In this document: positions 43,501 to 51,249 of the stretch, piece after piece | How positions within the stretch are numbered: position 1 is the first letter of the stretch | How the letters are laid out: the number at the start of each line of letters is the position of its first letter | From: Acanthaster planci | Taxonomy: Eukaryota > Echinodermata > Asteroidea > Valvatida > Acanthasteridae | Reading direction: 5' to 3' | Assembly (NCBI RefSeq): GCF_001949145.1 | Contig: NW_019091387.1 | Span: 1,648,276-1,712,275, forward strand | DNA length: 64,000 bases | Made by a program: the position numbers and the translations under genes | Notes under the pieces: model-generated | Told to the model about the DNA's origin: nothing | Databases searched by the model: none | What the model saw: only the letters and a program-made list of their open reading frames with translations

Positions 43501-44716
43501 ACGATACAACAAAAATTATATTAAGTCAGTTGATATATTCTACATAGAGGAGCTCCTGAACTTGGAAGCTATAAGCAGTAGCTGGATCTGGCTTTCAGAT
43601 TTTGTTGTTTCCAAAGAGAATAAACCACTATCTGCCAGTTGGAATTGGCATATACGGGACGAGTTCTTGGGTAATTTTCAAGATTTCCCGTTTTCAAAAT
43701 TCTTCAAAAATTCATAACTTTATTTACTGGATGCTTACACCCACACAAATGACGGTGTGGGCTACTCTAATCTGATAGGCAACTTCCATTTACGCCCGAG
43801 TATTGCAGCAAGGTCTGCCACCCAGTAAAGAGAGCCCACATTGTGCAGTGTTGTGTAATTTCCTTTGTTCCCAAAATTGGCCGAGTGCATTTCTGGATGG
43901 CAGTGGTTTCTTTTCAAATGCGGCCAGACTAGCATGCAGTGGTACTGTATAACTCATTGCTGGAGCGCTGGAGCACTTTTGCCTGCGCTGATAATCTGTG
44001 GGTGCTGAATGCCTCAAACAGTGGTATACCATTTCAAAACAATGATTGATTACCTCCAGTAACGCCAGCTGAAAAATGTTGGCAATTCCCAGCAGCTTGG
44101 TCTTTCGTTCCGAGTGTGGTCTTTTGTTACAAAGCCCAGCTGCTTTGTCCGATTTTGGGTAGCCTGGCTATGCATACAAACCCAAGGAGTCCGCTACTTG
44201 AAACCCTGGCACCAAGTGGTTAATACAAGTTATGGTTTATTTCAAGTAATTTATAAATTTTGTATATTTCAAGTCTGTCTGTAAATGAAGGTAGCATTGG
44301 TACATATTGTTGAGTTGTGTCATGCACAAGTTAATCAGGTTGAGTGTTTTGGTTAACCGTTAACAAAGATGTTTTGGTATTTTGCCCATTTTCTCTTTCA
44401 ACACTTTCCTGTGTGTGCTTTCAGATACTGGAGAAATGACCTACCTCGAGGCACTAGTGCCTTGGTCTCCACCTCCATTGAGCACCCTGATGGGCCTCTC
44501 ATCGGTGGTGTGCGAGGCACAGTTCTAGCCTCGCGCTTCCTCATTGAGCCCTGTGGTTCTGGCAAGTCCCGTCTAACGCACATCTGCCGTGTGGACACCA
44601 AGGGCCGGACTGTGGACTGGTATAACAAAGCTTTCGGCCACATCATGGCTAGGCTGGTTGGTAAGATACGAGACCTGTACATTCATGAGGCAGAGGGCCC
44701 AGAGACTAAGGTGTGA
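1468..44716 (+). CDS. DLC1/STARD13-like: DLC1/STARD13/STARD8-like Rho GTPase-activating protein, 15 coding exons, 5' partial
   Basis: The exons join as 1468-1539, 10871-10952, 16514-16574, 22414-24043, 26426-26759, 33650-33715, 34734-34853, 35269-35501, 37328-37453, 39274-39407, 39790-39996, 41233-41379, 41615-41778, 41953-42078 and 44425-44716. All junctions are AG/GT and all phases agree, giving 1263 full codons plus a TGA. Residues count from the first complete codon: SAM domain 1 to about 60; serine-rich linker about 72-745 with a tensin-type S-V-Y-D-N-V-P motif at 446-452 and an LD-like leucine helix at about 586-605; RhoGAP about 807-1020 with the arginine finger at R846; START about 1050-1255. 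The order SAM, RhoGAP, START is diagnostic of the vertebrate DLC1/STARD13/STARD8 family and of fly crossveinless-c. By homology it stimulates GTP hydrolysis on RhoA/Cdc42 at focal adhesions and may bind lipid through START. The first exon enters after one base of a split codon, so at least one upstream coding exon is missing. One invertebrate gene usually corresponds to all three vertebrate paralogues, so no single symbol is exact. Confidence 0.95.
2496..2533. repeat. Perfect hairpin, 17-base arms and TTTT loop
   Basis: The arm AAATGCATGCATCTCTC (2496-2512) is followed by TTTT and its exact reverse complement (2517-2533). A partial direct copy, ATGCATCTCTCTTTTGAGAG, precedes it at 2471-2490. 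Confidence 0.85.
3642..4080 (+). repeat. 29-base perfect direct repeat 410 bases apart
   Basis: Identical blocks beginning TTAATAAGGCATG and ending CACTTTGTG occupy 3642-3670 and 4052-4080. A shorter related block (TTTTGTCACTTTGTG) occurs at about 185-199. No LTR features (TG..CA ends, target duplications) are evident. Confidence 0.7.
10871..10952 (+). CDS. DLC1/STARD13-like: RhoGAP gene exon: SAM domain, second part
   Basis: The acceptor is TTCCACAG and the donor is GTAGAA. The translation C-L-F-P-I-D-I-S-S-V followed by R-D-H-D-F-L-D-Q-D is the SAM core found in DLC1 (L-L-F-P-I-D-I-S and H-D-F-L-D). The split codon G+AA gives Glu and two bases (AG) pass to the next exon. Confidence 0.95.
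10953..16513 (+). other. RhoGAP intron (5.6 kb)
   Basis: It contains diverged tandem modules with TGACGTCA-type palindromes at about 13800-14220, an ACATGTA tract at 11244-11266 and a possible but unproven alternative exon at 13223-13317. Nothing else is coding-like. Confidence 0.8.
13800..14225. repeat. Diverged tandem modules carrying TGACGTCA-type palindromes
   Basis: Sites of the form TGACGTCA or its one-base variants recur at 13803, 13938, 14087, 14098 and 14211, each embedded in a GACATCATCA-like context. Similar text (A-A-A-T-T-T-G-G-C-A-T-A-G-G and A-A-A-C-T-T-G-G-C-G-G-G-T-A-G-G as bases) precedes two of them. Period is about 125-150 bases. Confidence 0.5.
16514..16574 (+). CDS. DLC1/STARD13-like: RhoGAP gene exon: end of SAM domain
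   Basis: This 61-base exon lies between GATTGCAG and a perfect GTAAGT donor. It reads R-L-H-I-L-N-K-C-S-S-M-K-I-E, matching R-L-N-T-L-N-K-C-A-V-M-K-L-E at the C-terminal helix of the DLC1 SAM domain. It ends in phase 0. Confidence 0.94.
16575..22413 (+). other. RhoGAP intron (5.8 kb)
   Basis: No coding sequence is supported. A dense ACATGTA tract lies at 19141-19210. The rest looks like unique AT-rich intron. Confidence 0.8.
19141..19210. repeat. ACATGTA-rich tract
   Basis: Seventy bases dominated by ATGTACATGTA-type palindromic units with short interruptions. Shorter copies are scattered over the whole window. Confidence 0.75.
22414..24043 (+). CDS. DLC1/STARD13-like: RhoGAP gene large central exon: serine-rich adhesion-targeting linker
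   Basis: This exon is the long open frame of the window (543 codons plus one base), after TTGTTTCAG and before GTTAGT. It opens with D-E-S-D-E-E-D-Q-C-A-I-S, as DLC1 does just after SAM (D-E-D-E-P-C-A-I-S). It is rich in Ser, Thr and Pro, carries basic stretches (K-R-L-D-S-L-K-L-K at about 22924-22950, matching K-R-M-E-S-L-K-L-K of DLC1), the S-V-Y-D-N-V-P motif at 23536-23556, and a leucine-rich acidic helix E-L-D-G-I-N-T-E-L-E-K-L-L at about 23956-23994. Vertebrate DLC1 uses the equivalent Y-D-N-V-P segment for the tensin SH2 domain and an LD-like helix for talin/FAK; the same roles here are inferred. An open minus-strand frame over 22410-23099 is a shadow of this exon. Confidence 0.96.
24044..26425 (+). 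other. RhoGAP intron (2.4 kb)
   Basis: A fold-back element occupies 24772-25017. No coding sequence is supported in the remainder. Confidence 0.8.
24772..25017. mobile_element. Fold-back MITE-like element with about 70-base inverted arms
   Basis: The left arm, about 24772-24840 (ACATAACAATTTGAATTC ... GTGATTTGGGGCAAGCT), is the imperfect reverse complement of the right arm, about 24947-25017. About 105 bases separate them. It encodes nothing. The superfamily is not identifiable from its ends. Confidence 0.8.
26426..26759 (+). CDS. DLC1/STARD13-like: RhoGAP gene exon: Ser/Pro-rich linker, second part
   Basis: The acceptor is CTTGTGCAG and the donor is GTAAGC. The split codon G+AT gives Asp. 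It encodes a run of S-P-V and P-S-P repeats (about 26465-26545), a Thr/Pro patch, then R-R-D-S-G-V-G-N-S-L-T-R, nearly identical to the DLC1 sequence just before the RhoGAP segment. It ends with two bases (AG). Confidence 0.94.
28981..29420 (+). repeat. Degenerate tandem repeat, period about 120-140 bases
   Basis: Modules opening GTGGTCATTGACTGC (29071), GTGGTCACTGACTGC (29211) and GGAGGTTGTTGACTAC (29331) are each followed about 40-70 bases later by a TAATGGGCATG, TAATGGATGTG or TAATGGACATG block. A weaker copy starts near 28981. Confidence 0.5.
29716..30643. mobile_element. Terminal-inverted-repeat element split by an assembly gap
   Basis: The left end AGCCGTGTTTGCACTGGA (29717-29734) and the right end, read on the other strand, AGGCTGTGTTCACACTGGA match with few changes, and both continue into a run of T followed by TTTCCC/TTCCCA-type sequence. 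The interior is mostly the N gap, so coding content is unknown. The ends resemble common hAT-type MITEs, but that assignment is tentative. Confidence 0.6.
29965..30329. other. Assembly gap (365 N)
   Basis: Undetermined bases. Open frames running through them are artefacts. Confidence 0.99.
32232..32264. repeat. ACATGTA-rich tract
   Basis: Tandem TACATG units with one TATA interruption; self-complementary. Confidence 0.75.
33650..33715 (+). CDS. DLC1/STARD13-like: RhoGAP gene exon: conserved pre-GAP segment
   Basis: This exon is only 66 bases, found by its product: R-W-H-S-F-Q-K-S-H-R-P-S-L-N-S equals the DLC1 R-W-H-S-F-Q-S-S-H-R-P-S-L-N-S block. The acceptor is TGTCTGCAG and the donor is GTAAGG. 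The split codon AG+T gives Ser on entry and AG passes onward. Confidence 0.95.
33716..35268 (+). other. Two short RhoGAP introns (33716-34733 and 34854-35268)
   Basis: Both are free of recognisable genes or repeats apart from an ACATGTA tract at about 34420-34447. They flank the 120-base exon 34734-34853. Confidence 0.7.
34734..34853 (+). CDS. DLC1/STARD13-like: RhoGAP gene exon: helix before the GAP domain
   Basis: This 120-base exon after TTTTTCAG and before GTAAGA reads I-S-G-L-S-V-S-Q-L-L-I-L-R-K-L-S-L-L-K-L-T-S-L-M-E-R as two overlapping blocks (S-V-S-Q-L and L-L-K-L-T-S-L-M-E), equivalent to S-V-A-Q-M and L-L-K-L-T-A-L-L-E of DLC1. It ends at S-W, the W split with the next exon. Confidence 0.93.
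35269..35501 (+). CDS. DLC1/STARD13-like: RhoGAP gene exon: GAP domain with arginine finger
   Basis: The acceptor is TGTACAG and the donor is GTAGGA. It reads P-R-F-M-K-R-I-K-S-P-D-Y-K-D-R, then F-G-V-P-L and G-I-F-R-K-P-G-V-R-S-R-I. The Arg codon at 35441-35443 aligns with the catalytic arginine finger of DLC1 (V-G-L-F-R-K-S-G-V), so catalytic GAP activity is expected. Confidence 0.97.
35502..37327 (+). other. RhoGAP intron (1.8 kb) inside the GAP domain
   Basis: It is pyrimidine-rich in places, with a run of G at 35762-35770 and of T at 37145-37156. Nothing coding is supported. Confidence 0.75.
37328..37453 (+). CDS. DLC1/STARD13-like: RhoGAP gene exon: GAP domain core
   Basis: The acceptor is CTTGCAG and the donor is GTAAGT. 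The translation contains Y-D-V-A-D-M-L-K-Q-Y-F-R-D-L-P-E-P, the hallmark RhoGAP block that follows the arginine finger. It enters with the split Asp and leaves one base. Confidence 0.97.
37454..39273 (+). other. RhoGAP intron (1.8 kb) inside the GAP domain
   Basis: I see no gene, repeat family or regulatory site that can be supported here. Confidence 0.75.
39274..39407 (+). CDS. DLC1/STARD13-like: RhoGAP gene exon: GAP domain, L-L-P-D-E-N-R-E block
   Basis: The acceptor is CTTTGATCAG and the donor is GTAATT. It reads A-I-M-L-L-P-D-E-N-R-E-V-L-Q-S-L-L, identical over most of this block to DLC1. It ends in phase 0 after N-E-N-Q. Confidence 0.97.
39408..39789 (+). other. RhoGAP intron (0.4 kb)
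   Basis: Short AT-rich intron ending in a CTTCTTTTCAG acceptor; nothing else is visible. Confidence 0.75.
39790..39996 (+). CDS. DLC1/STARD13-like: RhoGAP gene exon: end of GAP domain
   Basis: The acceptor is TCTTTTCAG and the donor is GTTAGT. It reads M-T-A-Y-N-L-A-V-C-F-A-P-S-L-F, the final conserved RhoGAP helix (N-L-A-V-C-L-A-P-S-L-F in DLC1), then D-Q-K-E-L-I-E-N-V-A-A and K-K-L-F. The exon is 69 codons, phase 0 on both sides. Confidence 0.97.
39997..41232 (+). other. RhoGAP intron (1.2 kb)
   Basis: I see nothing supported beyond ordinary intron sequence. Confidence 0.75.
41233..41379 (+). CDS. DLC1/STARD13-like: RhoGAP gene exon: GAP-START linker
   Basis: This 49-codon exon in phase 0 lies after TTTCCAG and before GTGAGA. 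It contains Y-M-D-L-G-E-P-V-E-L-E-E-L-G and ends C-L-Q-G-L-L-K, matching the C-V-D-G-L-F-K segment that opens the START domain in DLC1. Confidence 0.94.
41615..41778 (+). CDS. DLC1/STARD13-like: RhoGAP gene exon: START domain, first part
   Basis: The acceptor is CCCTACAG and the donor is GTGAGG. It reads K-F-K-G-W-V, then A-Y-K-K-V-G-D-G-H-P-L-R-L-W, matching the DLC1 START start (K-F-K-G-W-V, S-Y-K-K-V-S-E-G-P-P-L-R-L-W). It ends with split Arg. Confidence 0.96.
41953..42078 (+). CDS. DLC1/STARD13-like: RhoGAP gene exon: START domain, middle
   Basis: The acceptor is TGTCTGCAG and the donor is GTACAT. It reads H-L-W-D-E-D-L-V-K-W and then V-N-S-M-A-P-H-P-S-R-D-Y-C-V-L, equivalent to H-L-W-D-V-D-L and N-S-M-A-P-H-P-A-R-D-Y-V-V-L in DLC1. 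Confidence 0.96.
42241..42842. mobile_element. piggyBac-like non-autonomous element, copy 1
   Basis: The element is bounded by TTAA on both sides. The left end TTAACCACTTCCTGCCGGG and the right end, on the other strand, TTAACCACTTGCCTCCAGGG form the terminal inverted repeat. It has no transposase frame. The TTAA target and CC-starting ends suggest the piggyBac superfamily. It shares its full length with 43621-44223. Confidence 0.8.
43621..44223. mobile_element. piggyBac-like non-autonomous element, copy 2
   Basis: Same orientation and length as 42241-42842, aligning end to end with many scattered substitutions and small indels. The right boundary keeps TTAA (44220-44223), the left reads TAAA, probably a point mutation. 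No coding frame. Confidence 0.8.
44425..44716 (+). CDS. DLC1/STARD13-like: RhoGAP gene last coding exon: end of START domain and stop
   Basis: The acceptor is GCTTTCAG. It reads W-R-N-D-L-P-R-G-T-S-A-L-V, then S-R-F-L-I-E-P-C-G-S-G-K-S-R-L-T-H and W-Y-N-K-A-F-G-H, matching the DLC1 C-terminus (S-R-Y-L-I-E-P-C-G-P-G-K-S-K-L-T and W-Y-T-K-S-F-G-H). The protein ends E-T-K-V before TGA at 44714-44716. Confidence 0.96.
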
Positions 44717-47700
44717 ATCCCTCAGTCACCGAAGCTAATTCCATACAAATATATACGTCTACCATATAGGGGTCTTGGTTTGTGCTCCAAACCCTTTCTG
44801 CTCATTTGTGTACTTGTTGGTTGGTGTTTCATCCAGCTATGATGTGGATGGGGTGTGTTTGTTTTCATGTTCTTGGTGGCATTTGGATATTTTGCAGATA
44901 ATCTTTTCTGGTCATGAAGAGGTAGCTACATCTCTGATTACAGATATACTCATAAGTATGGATGATTAATGTCCTAAAGAACTTTGAAGTATGCTGCAGA
45001 GCAACTACATGTACTAGTAAATTCCATTCCAGTTCATCTCGTACAGTCAACACCACTATACAAGGTGCAAATTAACACGCAGAAGCACCATGTTAACAAT
45101 GTGAGTCTGCCAGTTTAAGGGAAATGTCAGCTTCACATTTGAATGTCTATAATAGAAAACTTTTTCAGAAGAAAGATAGAAAATTTGGGAACTTTGAGGG
45201 ATTTTTAAAAATAATTTCCGTAACAGTCTGTGCTCTCACTTCTTAAGTGCATTGTTGGAAGTGACAATCTAAATGTAGTATGGATGTGTGTATTTATGTA
45301 GAAATGCTGATGTATGTACTCAGGTTTATTTTATTGTGATGCATATTGTTCGCACAGTGAACCTAAATATATGTGTATAGTATTTATATTATGTAACCTT
45401 TGTACAGCTTAAATTATGTATATAAAGAGACATATAATCCCAGTAGACGAAAAACCGACACATACCATTATATGGTAAGAAATGCTATTTTTAATATTTT
45501 TTCATTTTCAAACAAAAAAATATCCTTTCCATAATCAACTCATTCATGTGTATTTGCTCCTAAAATTGAAATTATGAAATGTTCAAATGCAGTGGCTTAA
45601 ATCTGTAAACCTTTTTTTGTGGTAGCGTTTTTTCTTTGATTTGTTAGAGAAAAACAATGGAATGTTAAAAATGTGGTAAACCAATCCAATTTGGTGGAAA
45701 ATTTGTTTTTACGTGTATGGTTGCATGTGGTGCTTCTACATTTTATCATGATGTTCTTGTGGGATTCTAATGCTAGGTTATGTAAGTTTTTCTCCAAATA
45801 ATCTGACAGATTTATAGATAACATGTCAATTGAAGTAACTTAGACTTCCTACCTGTGTCTTGTTCAAAATTTTTCTGTGATCCAGGAAGTTTTTTTCCTC
45901 CTCAGATATACAGTGTTGTGTATTCCCGCCATTCCTTAGCCATCTAAAACCCTGGGTTCTATGGTTCAATTTGTACATTACTGCTACAGTGAATCCAGTC
46001 TGCCAAGCTGAACTTTCTGCACAATAGCGTGAGTTAATTAAATGAACTTTCAGAGAAAAAAAGTGGCTTGATTACAGACTTGTGCTAAGCCATGTTTCAG
46101 ACATAACTGTGTTACAGCATAGAGAAGTTAAGACTCACATACATGTACGTACAGCACAGGAAGTAGTCATATGAGTAAAAAATGTAGTGACTCTTGACTG
46201 ACCTTCAGTGTTTTCAAATTCTGGGTCTAACATTGGTCACTTTATGACTGGTAACATTTTCTGTATTTTTCTTTAAGTATGACCCCCGTAGAAAAGTTCA
46301 TCATTTGTTAAAGTTGGTTATGCATTTTGTTTGAATGGTAATTAAATGATATTGGTAAAAATGCTGTGTATTTGGCATCTTTTTCCTCATGAAATATTTC
46401 ACATTTTACATTTTTGCCCTTAAAAGCTCATTTTGTGCACTAGATAACACTTTTTGAATTCTTCTTAAACCACAACTGCCATGACATAGTTGATCACATA
46501 ATCAAAGAACATGTAAATTAATTTCAGGCATTCAAACACATCTTGTGCAGTTGAAATCAATCAGGTTTGAAACTGAGCACCTACACTGAATTCATATGTG
46601 CATCTATCAAGTACAGCCTGCCCTATGTGAACTCAGTTGTGCAGCATTACCTTACCTTTACTTACTAAAGTAGATGGTTTCTGTAGGATGTAGGCCCAGG
46701 CATCAGAAGGCAATCTGCAGTAGGACCTTTGCCTTCCTTAAAAAAAAAGAATACTAATTGTGAACAGGACATCAGACTTCTTTTGAAATATATCTCAAAG
46801 TGCCCTGCTGTGAGCACAGGCACTTTGTGCTCGGTGCTGATCATTTTTATTGTTTGCTTTTATAATGATCTGCAAAATTTGACAAAAAGATGCTTGCATA
46901 TTGATTGAGATGCTTCAAGCTGTGTTTGTACTGTGAAGTTCCAAAACGATACGTACAAAATTGAATTTTTTTGGCAACACCTCTCCTAATACCAATGTCC
47001 GGCTGTGTTGTGGTGTACTTAGATGTCAAAGAGTGTTTCCTGTATGTAATGTATGCTTACAGTTTTTCTCTTGTAACAATACTATGATCATGGAATACAA
47101 GCTTGTACAATTGCTATCAAAGAGGCACGCTTAAATATGACATGCACATGTGTACATTGGTGAAGGATGTCACCACTGAAATTTGGTGTCATTGTTAAGT
47201 ATTTATTGGAAGACAGTTTCCAAGCCAGTCTGGCTTTTGGAACACGTTTATCACTATTTCACCTTGTATTTACATAGTGTAAGTATTCACTTGTAGACAT
47301 AAGTTATTTGTATGTGGGTGGAGTATGAGTTGCAAGCAGTCTGCTATTGCAATCAAGTTATTTGTTTTGGATCTCTGTCTGCATCACAGTAAGTTAAACT
47401 GGCCAGAAAACAATATTTTGGTAACATGTAGTAGCATACATTCATCATTGAATTGTCTATTTTTTAATGTGGTACTTGAATGGCTTTGGAGCAGGAAACC
47501 CATTTTATCATCACTGACTCTTGGTATAGCAAGTAGCATTTTAAGTGTAACAGCACGGTGTACAGTGTGGTTGCTTAAGCGTGAATATTGTTCCATAAGA
47601 AAATTAAAACAAACTTTTTTGACTGCTGATAATAGATGAAGGCCACAATGACTGTCTTGGAGTTAGTGTATTGATATTGTAGCTGTTAGTACAGAATATT

Positions 47701-48725
47701 ATGCCGATTTCATGATAGTTTGTGTCTTCTTAACAACTTGTATGACAACTGTTTCAGATTTGCAGCTGATGTATTTGTAGCAAATGTATCAGCACAGTGC
47801 TGGATCTAGGGTTTTACATAGACTATGAAATATTGGTAGTGTCTTACCGGGTACCTTTGCCCTATTTTATTTGAGATGATGAGCAGTTTCCTGGCACTTG
47901 AGGAAAGATGAGCGAAATGGTGGCATTGTTTAACACAGTGTCTGATGAAATGTCAGATATAGGCATTTACTCTGACATGGGTCATAACATTAGGAGGTAA
48001 GACAAAGGAACAGTTACAAAGAAATGTCTTGAACTTGTGGATTGACCTCTGTGTATTTCAATTCATTACATAGTGAATCCAGAAGTAATTTCATTTTTAA
48101 TGTTGTATTCTTGGTGCTTACTGGGTTAAATTGGAACTTGATGTTCTGTGTCTATTATTGGGTAATTCTTACAAGCCTTATGTCTACCTCTAGGGTAACT
48201 GTCACTGACATTGGCTTTTGGGATAAATTATCTTCGAATAAAATGTTTGTTTCAACAGGGTTCCATGATTGGGAAAATTTCTGCAAGTTCAGTCCTTCTA
48301 CAACTGATGAATGAAATCTGTCTTTCAAATTTGTCTTTCTTTTCTTTTTCTTTGTTTTTTTTTCTCTTTTTCTTTTCCTTTTATTCTGTCCTGTTTTTGT
48401 GGTTAGAATTCTAGAGAAATGACTACCTCCACATTAGTTTCAGTGCCACACAAGTCATGTAAAGCCATAGCATTTCATTCTTTTTTTGACAATTTGTATC
48501 TCGGGTGTACGTAACGTCTTGATGTATTGTTGAAGTATCATTCAAATACTGTGTATTTTACTTGATGTCTTATTTATTCTTGAGACAGGCTTAAGTACAG
48601 TGATACATGTAACCTACCACATTATGTTAATTGTAATTTGCTCTGATTAAATGCAATATAATGGAATTGTCAATGTATAATGTTAAGATTGTATTAACAG
48701 AAATAAAATAAACTGTGCTATAATA
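44717..48725 (+). other. DLC1/STARD13-like: Long 3' untranslated region of the RhoGAP gene (inferred)
   Basis: No supported coding sequence occurs in these 4 kb. The stretch is AT-rich and carries short open frames that look random. The first strong cleavage signal is the overlapping pair AATAAAATAAA at 48702-48712. A pyrimidine-rich run of T and C lies at about 48331-48388. The UTR extent is inferred from the signal only; earlier weak sites could also be used. Confidence 0.55.
48702..48712 (+). terminator. Doubled polyadenylation signal AATAAAATAAA
   Basis: Two overlapping canonical AATAAA hexamers lie 4 kb downstream of the RhoGAP stop codon and before any other gene. Cleavage would be expected roughly 10-30 bases further on. 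Confidence 0.55.
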
Positions 48726-49611
48726 AGGGAAAGTGGAAAAGTGAAGTTTCCTTCACCTCTTGTGTTGATTTGTTCGTAAACTAACATGATTATGAATAGA
48801 TTTCAACAACTATTTGGGGGTTCTATTAAAGGAGATTGATATCTTAAACATCAAGAAAACATTTGCAATTAATAAGATATACACAAGGGCCCTGTCCTAA
48901 ACAAATTGTGGTCTAGAATTGGTGTGACAGTGAGGATCTTGTCAAGAGAAACCACATACCAGCATTTGCACTTTCTACACCCTGTTACGAAGCCACCTAA
49001 AACTTGATAGCCTGAAAAGTTGAACAAATTGGAATGTTGAAACTTAATATTGTTATTCAAATTCGAAATCTGGGGGCAAATTATATTAGAATACAACATA
49101 TTTTCCATCTTGAATTAATATGTACATGTATTATTAATTAAACTCTTCAGCACATGCAAAATGAAGGTTGCGTGTATTGGTCTTGGGTGGGATTTTTTTC
49201 TAGAAGGGGCAACCTCATTTTTGGCAGGGAGGATCAAAATACGACTAGTAGACTGACAGATTCTACTGGAACGTGCCCCTTAATACGGCTCTCTACAACA
49301 TTTTCGTAAATCACTGCAGAATCAACCCAAAAGCCATGGGGGGCTCTAAGGCAATTAATACTACACTTGCAATATGAGGCTACGCTAGGGATGTTCCACG
49401 ACACTTTTGCCACAATCGTGCCACATTACGTAGATGATCGCAGGCAATCGCTGGCACTGCAGCTCCAGGCTAGATGATCCAGATGCACTGTATTTTATGA
49501 TAGCAAAGATCTTGTTATGATTGTAAGTGATTAAACTGCACTCATGCTTGGCTTCTGGAGCGTTCAGGGGCCTTTCATGTATAAATCGGCGGAACTTCAT
49601 GTTTTTCTGTC

Positions 49612-50400
49612 AGTTCAACCCCAGCCTCTGCCTAAGATAGATGTCCAAAATGAAGTGGCCTTTCAGATTGCCATCCTCCAGAAAGAGCTATTGGATAAGA
49701 TGGATGAAGAAAAGAACCAGTTGGAGGAGGAGGCCAGAAAGATCCTGGGTGCATCCCTGGCTGTCACAGAATACAGAGGCAGGACACCAACTTCAGGCGA
49801 GCCCTTGAATCAGGGATAAAGCTGACAGTCACTATCAGGCCTGGCCTCTGGAGATAGGTACTCCAGCCTCTAGTATGACTTCAGGGTGTCCAGGGTGACT
49901 ATCACCAAAATCATCAAAGAAGTCTGCCAGGTAGTAGTGGAGGATTTCGAAGAGGAATTGGTCCCCTGCCCAACCACAGAAAAGGCGACTAATTGCTGAA
50001 GAATACCATAGAAGATGGAATGTGGCATGTGAAAGCATGTGATCCTCAGACCCCCCCCGCCAATAGTGGCACCTGTACCACAATGGCAAGGAGTTTGTCA
50101 GTGTGGCCCTCATGGATCTGATAGATGCTCACTACAAGTTCCTCTGGTGGGGTTGGTTACAAGGCAGACACCCAGATCTTCAATGATTCAGAACTCAAGG
50201 AGTGATTCAGAACTCAAGGAGTTCTGAATCAAATGTGTCTTGATGAGTGTCGCAGGGCCAAATCCACTACCCAATGATGACCAGCCCACACCCTATGCCT
50301 ACTTCATCCAGGGAGATGATGCGTTTGGTCTGACCCCAGAACAGCACATCTACAACTGCAGGATCTCCAGGTAGCACCATGTAGTGGAGAATACATGTAC
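49612..50400 (+). pseudogene. Broken PIF/Harbinger (HARBI1-type) transposase
   Basis: Pieces in shifting frames match the DDE endonuclease of Harbinger elements: D-T-N-F-R-R-A-L-E-S-G-I-K-L (from 49785), Y-D-F-R-V-S-R-V-T-I-T-K-I-I-K-E-V-C (about 49875-49930), L-V-P-C-P-T-T (about 49960), K-H-V-I-L-R-P-P-P-P (about 50034-50063), H-N-G-K-E-F-V-S-V-A-L-M-D-L-I-D-A-H-Y-K-F-L-W (about 50082-50149), then G-D-D-A-F and H-I-Y-N-C-R-I-S-R (about 50320-50375). Stops and frameshifts interrupt it. The family's A-L-D-G-K-H motif, which holds the first catalytic Asp, has lost A-L-D-G. A 19-base block at 50184-50202 is duplicated at 50203-50221. The open frame before 49780 includes a charged coiled-coil-like stretch of uncertain origin. 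It is dead. Confidence 0.82.
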
Positions 50401-51106
50401 ATGCGTTGTGCACCGAGTTCACGTACTAGCTCGTACTATAATAGTGAACCACAACAGGATAAAGCAGCAGCAAGGGAGTGCTAGAAATGGGTCTTGGCTG
50501 TAACTGGGTGTGTCTACAGTGCAGCGAATCTTGAGAAAATCAGAATATGTTCTGAATTCGAAATTCTCTGATGGGAAGCTATTAAAAAGTACTTTATTAG
50601 GACTCCCTTCACAATTCAATTATTTTCACATGGACAATCATGTATATGCATTTCTTATTTTTGACATTGATGTGCTCGTATTTGGTTGGTTTGGTACTTT
50701 TGCCTGCATCGGTTTGTTTAGAAGATCAAAAAATGAAAATGACACCCAATGCAAATAATCATTGTTTCCGGAATTGGTGGGTAAATTAAACGAAATACAC
50801 GTATTTAAAACCTGATCACCATAGCGCAGCCTTGAATGATCGCTAAAAGTCATTAATTGAGAGGAAGGACAATGCATTTTTTTTTTCAACGATCTACCTG
50901 TATTGGACACGACCTCTTTGTAGGATAGGCTACGTAATGCAGTTTATGAAGCCCTTGCAAAGATCAACTCAACCGTATCACTCAAGAATACTCTAAATCG
51001 GAAATGAATGCAAGTAAATGCAAATATAGACCATAAAAATATACATTATGCAACAGGCATCTATGGTATTTTAAAGGAAGCTGAGTCAGAAAAATTACTA
51101 TTGAGC

Positions 51107-51116
51107 ATATTTATAT
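51107..51116 (+). promoter_or_regulatory. Possible TATA box of the secreted-protein gene
   Basis: ATATTTATAT lies 35-44 bases before the predicted start codon, which would leave a very short leader. AT-rich background makes chance occurrence likely. Confidence 0.25.
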
Positions 51117-51150
51117 CACAGCAGCTTGTGTGGTCAATTGATCGTCGATC

Positions 51151-51249
51151 ATGTTAACAGCAGTACATTTTTTGTTGGCAATAATGCTCTACAGGGGAGT
51201 TAACTGTAATTATGACGCGGTGACTAGCGATTTTAAAAATAGCAACATG
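51151..51249 (+). CDS. Secreted-protein gene exon 1: signal peptide
   Basis: ATG at 51151, 33 codons, ending N-S-N-M before a GTAAGT donor. It codes for the hydrophobic leader and the first residues of the mature protein. Confidence 0.68.

Larger units (their letters stand above)
42079..44424 (+). other. Last RhoGAP intron (2.3 kb), half of it transposon
   Basis: Two copies of one TTAA-bounded element, 42241-42842 and 43621-44223, fill just over half of this intron. Between them lie about 780 bases of apparently unique sequence. Confidence 0.85.
48726..51150. other. Intergenic region with transposase remnant
   Basis: Between the RhoGAP polyadenylation signal and the secreted-protein gene. 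Apart from the Harbinger remnant at 49612-50400 no gene or repeat is supported. Confidence 0.7.
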
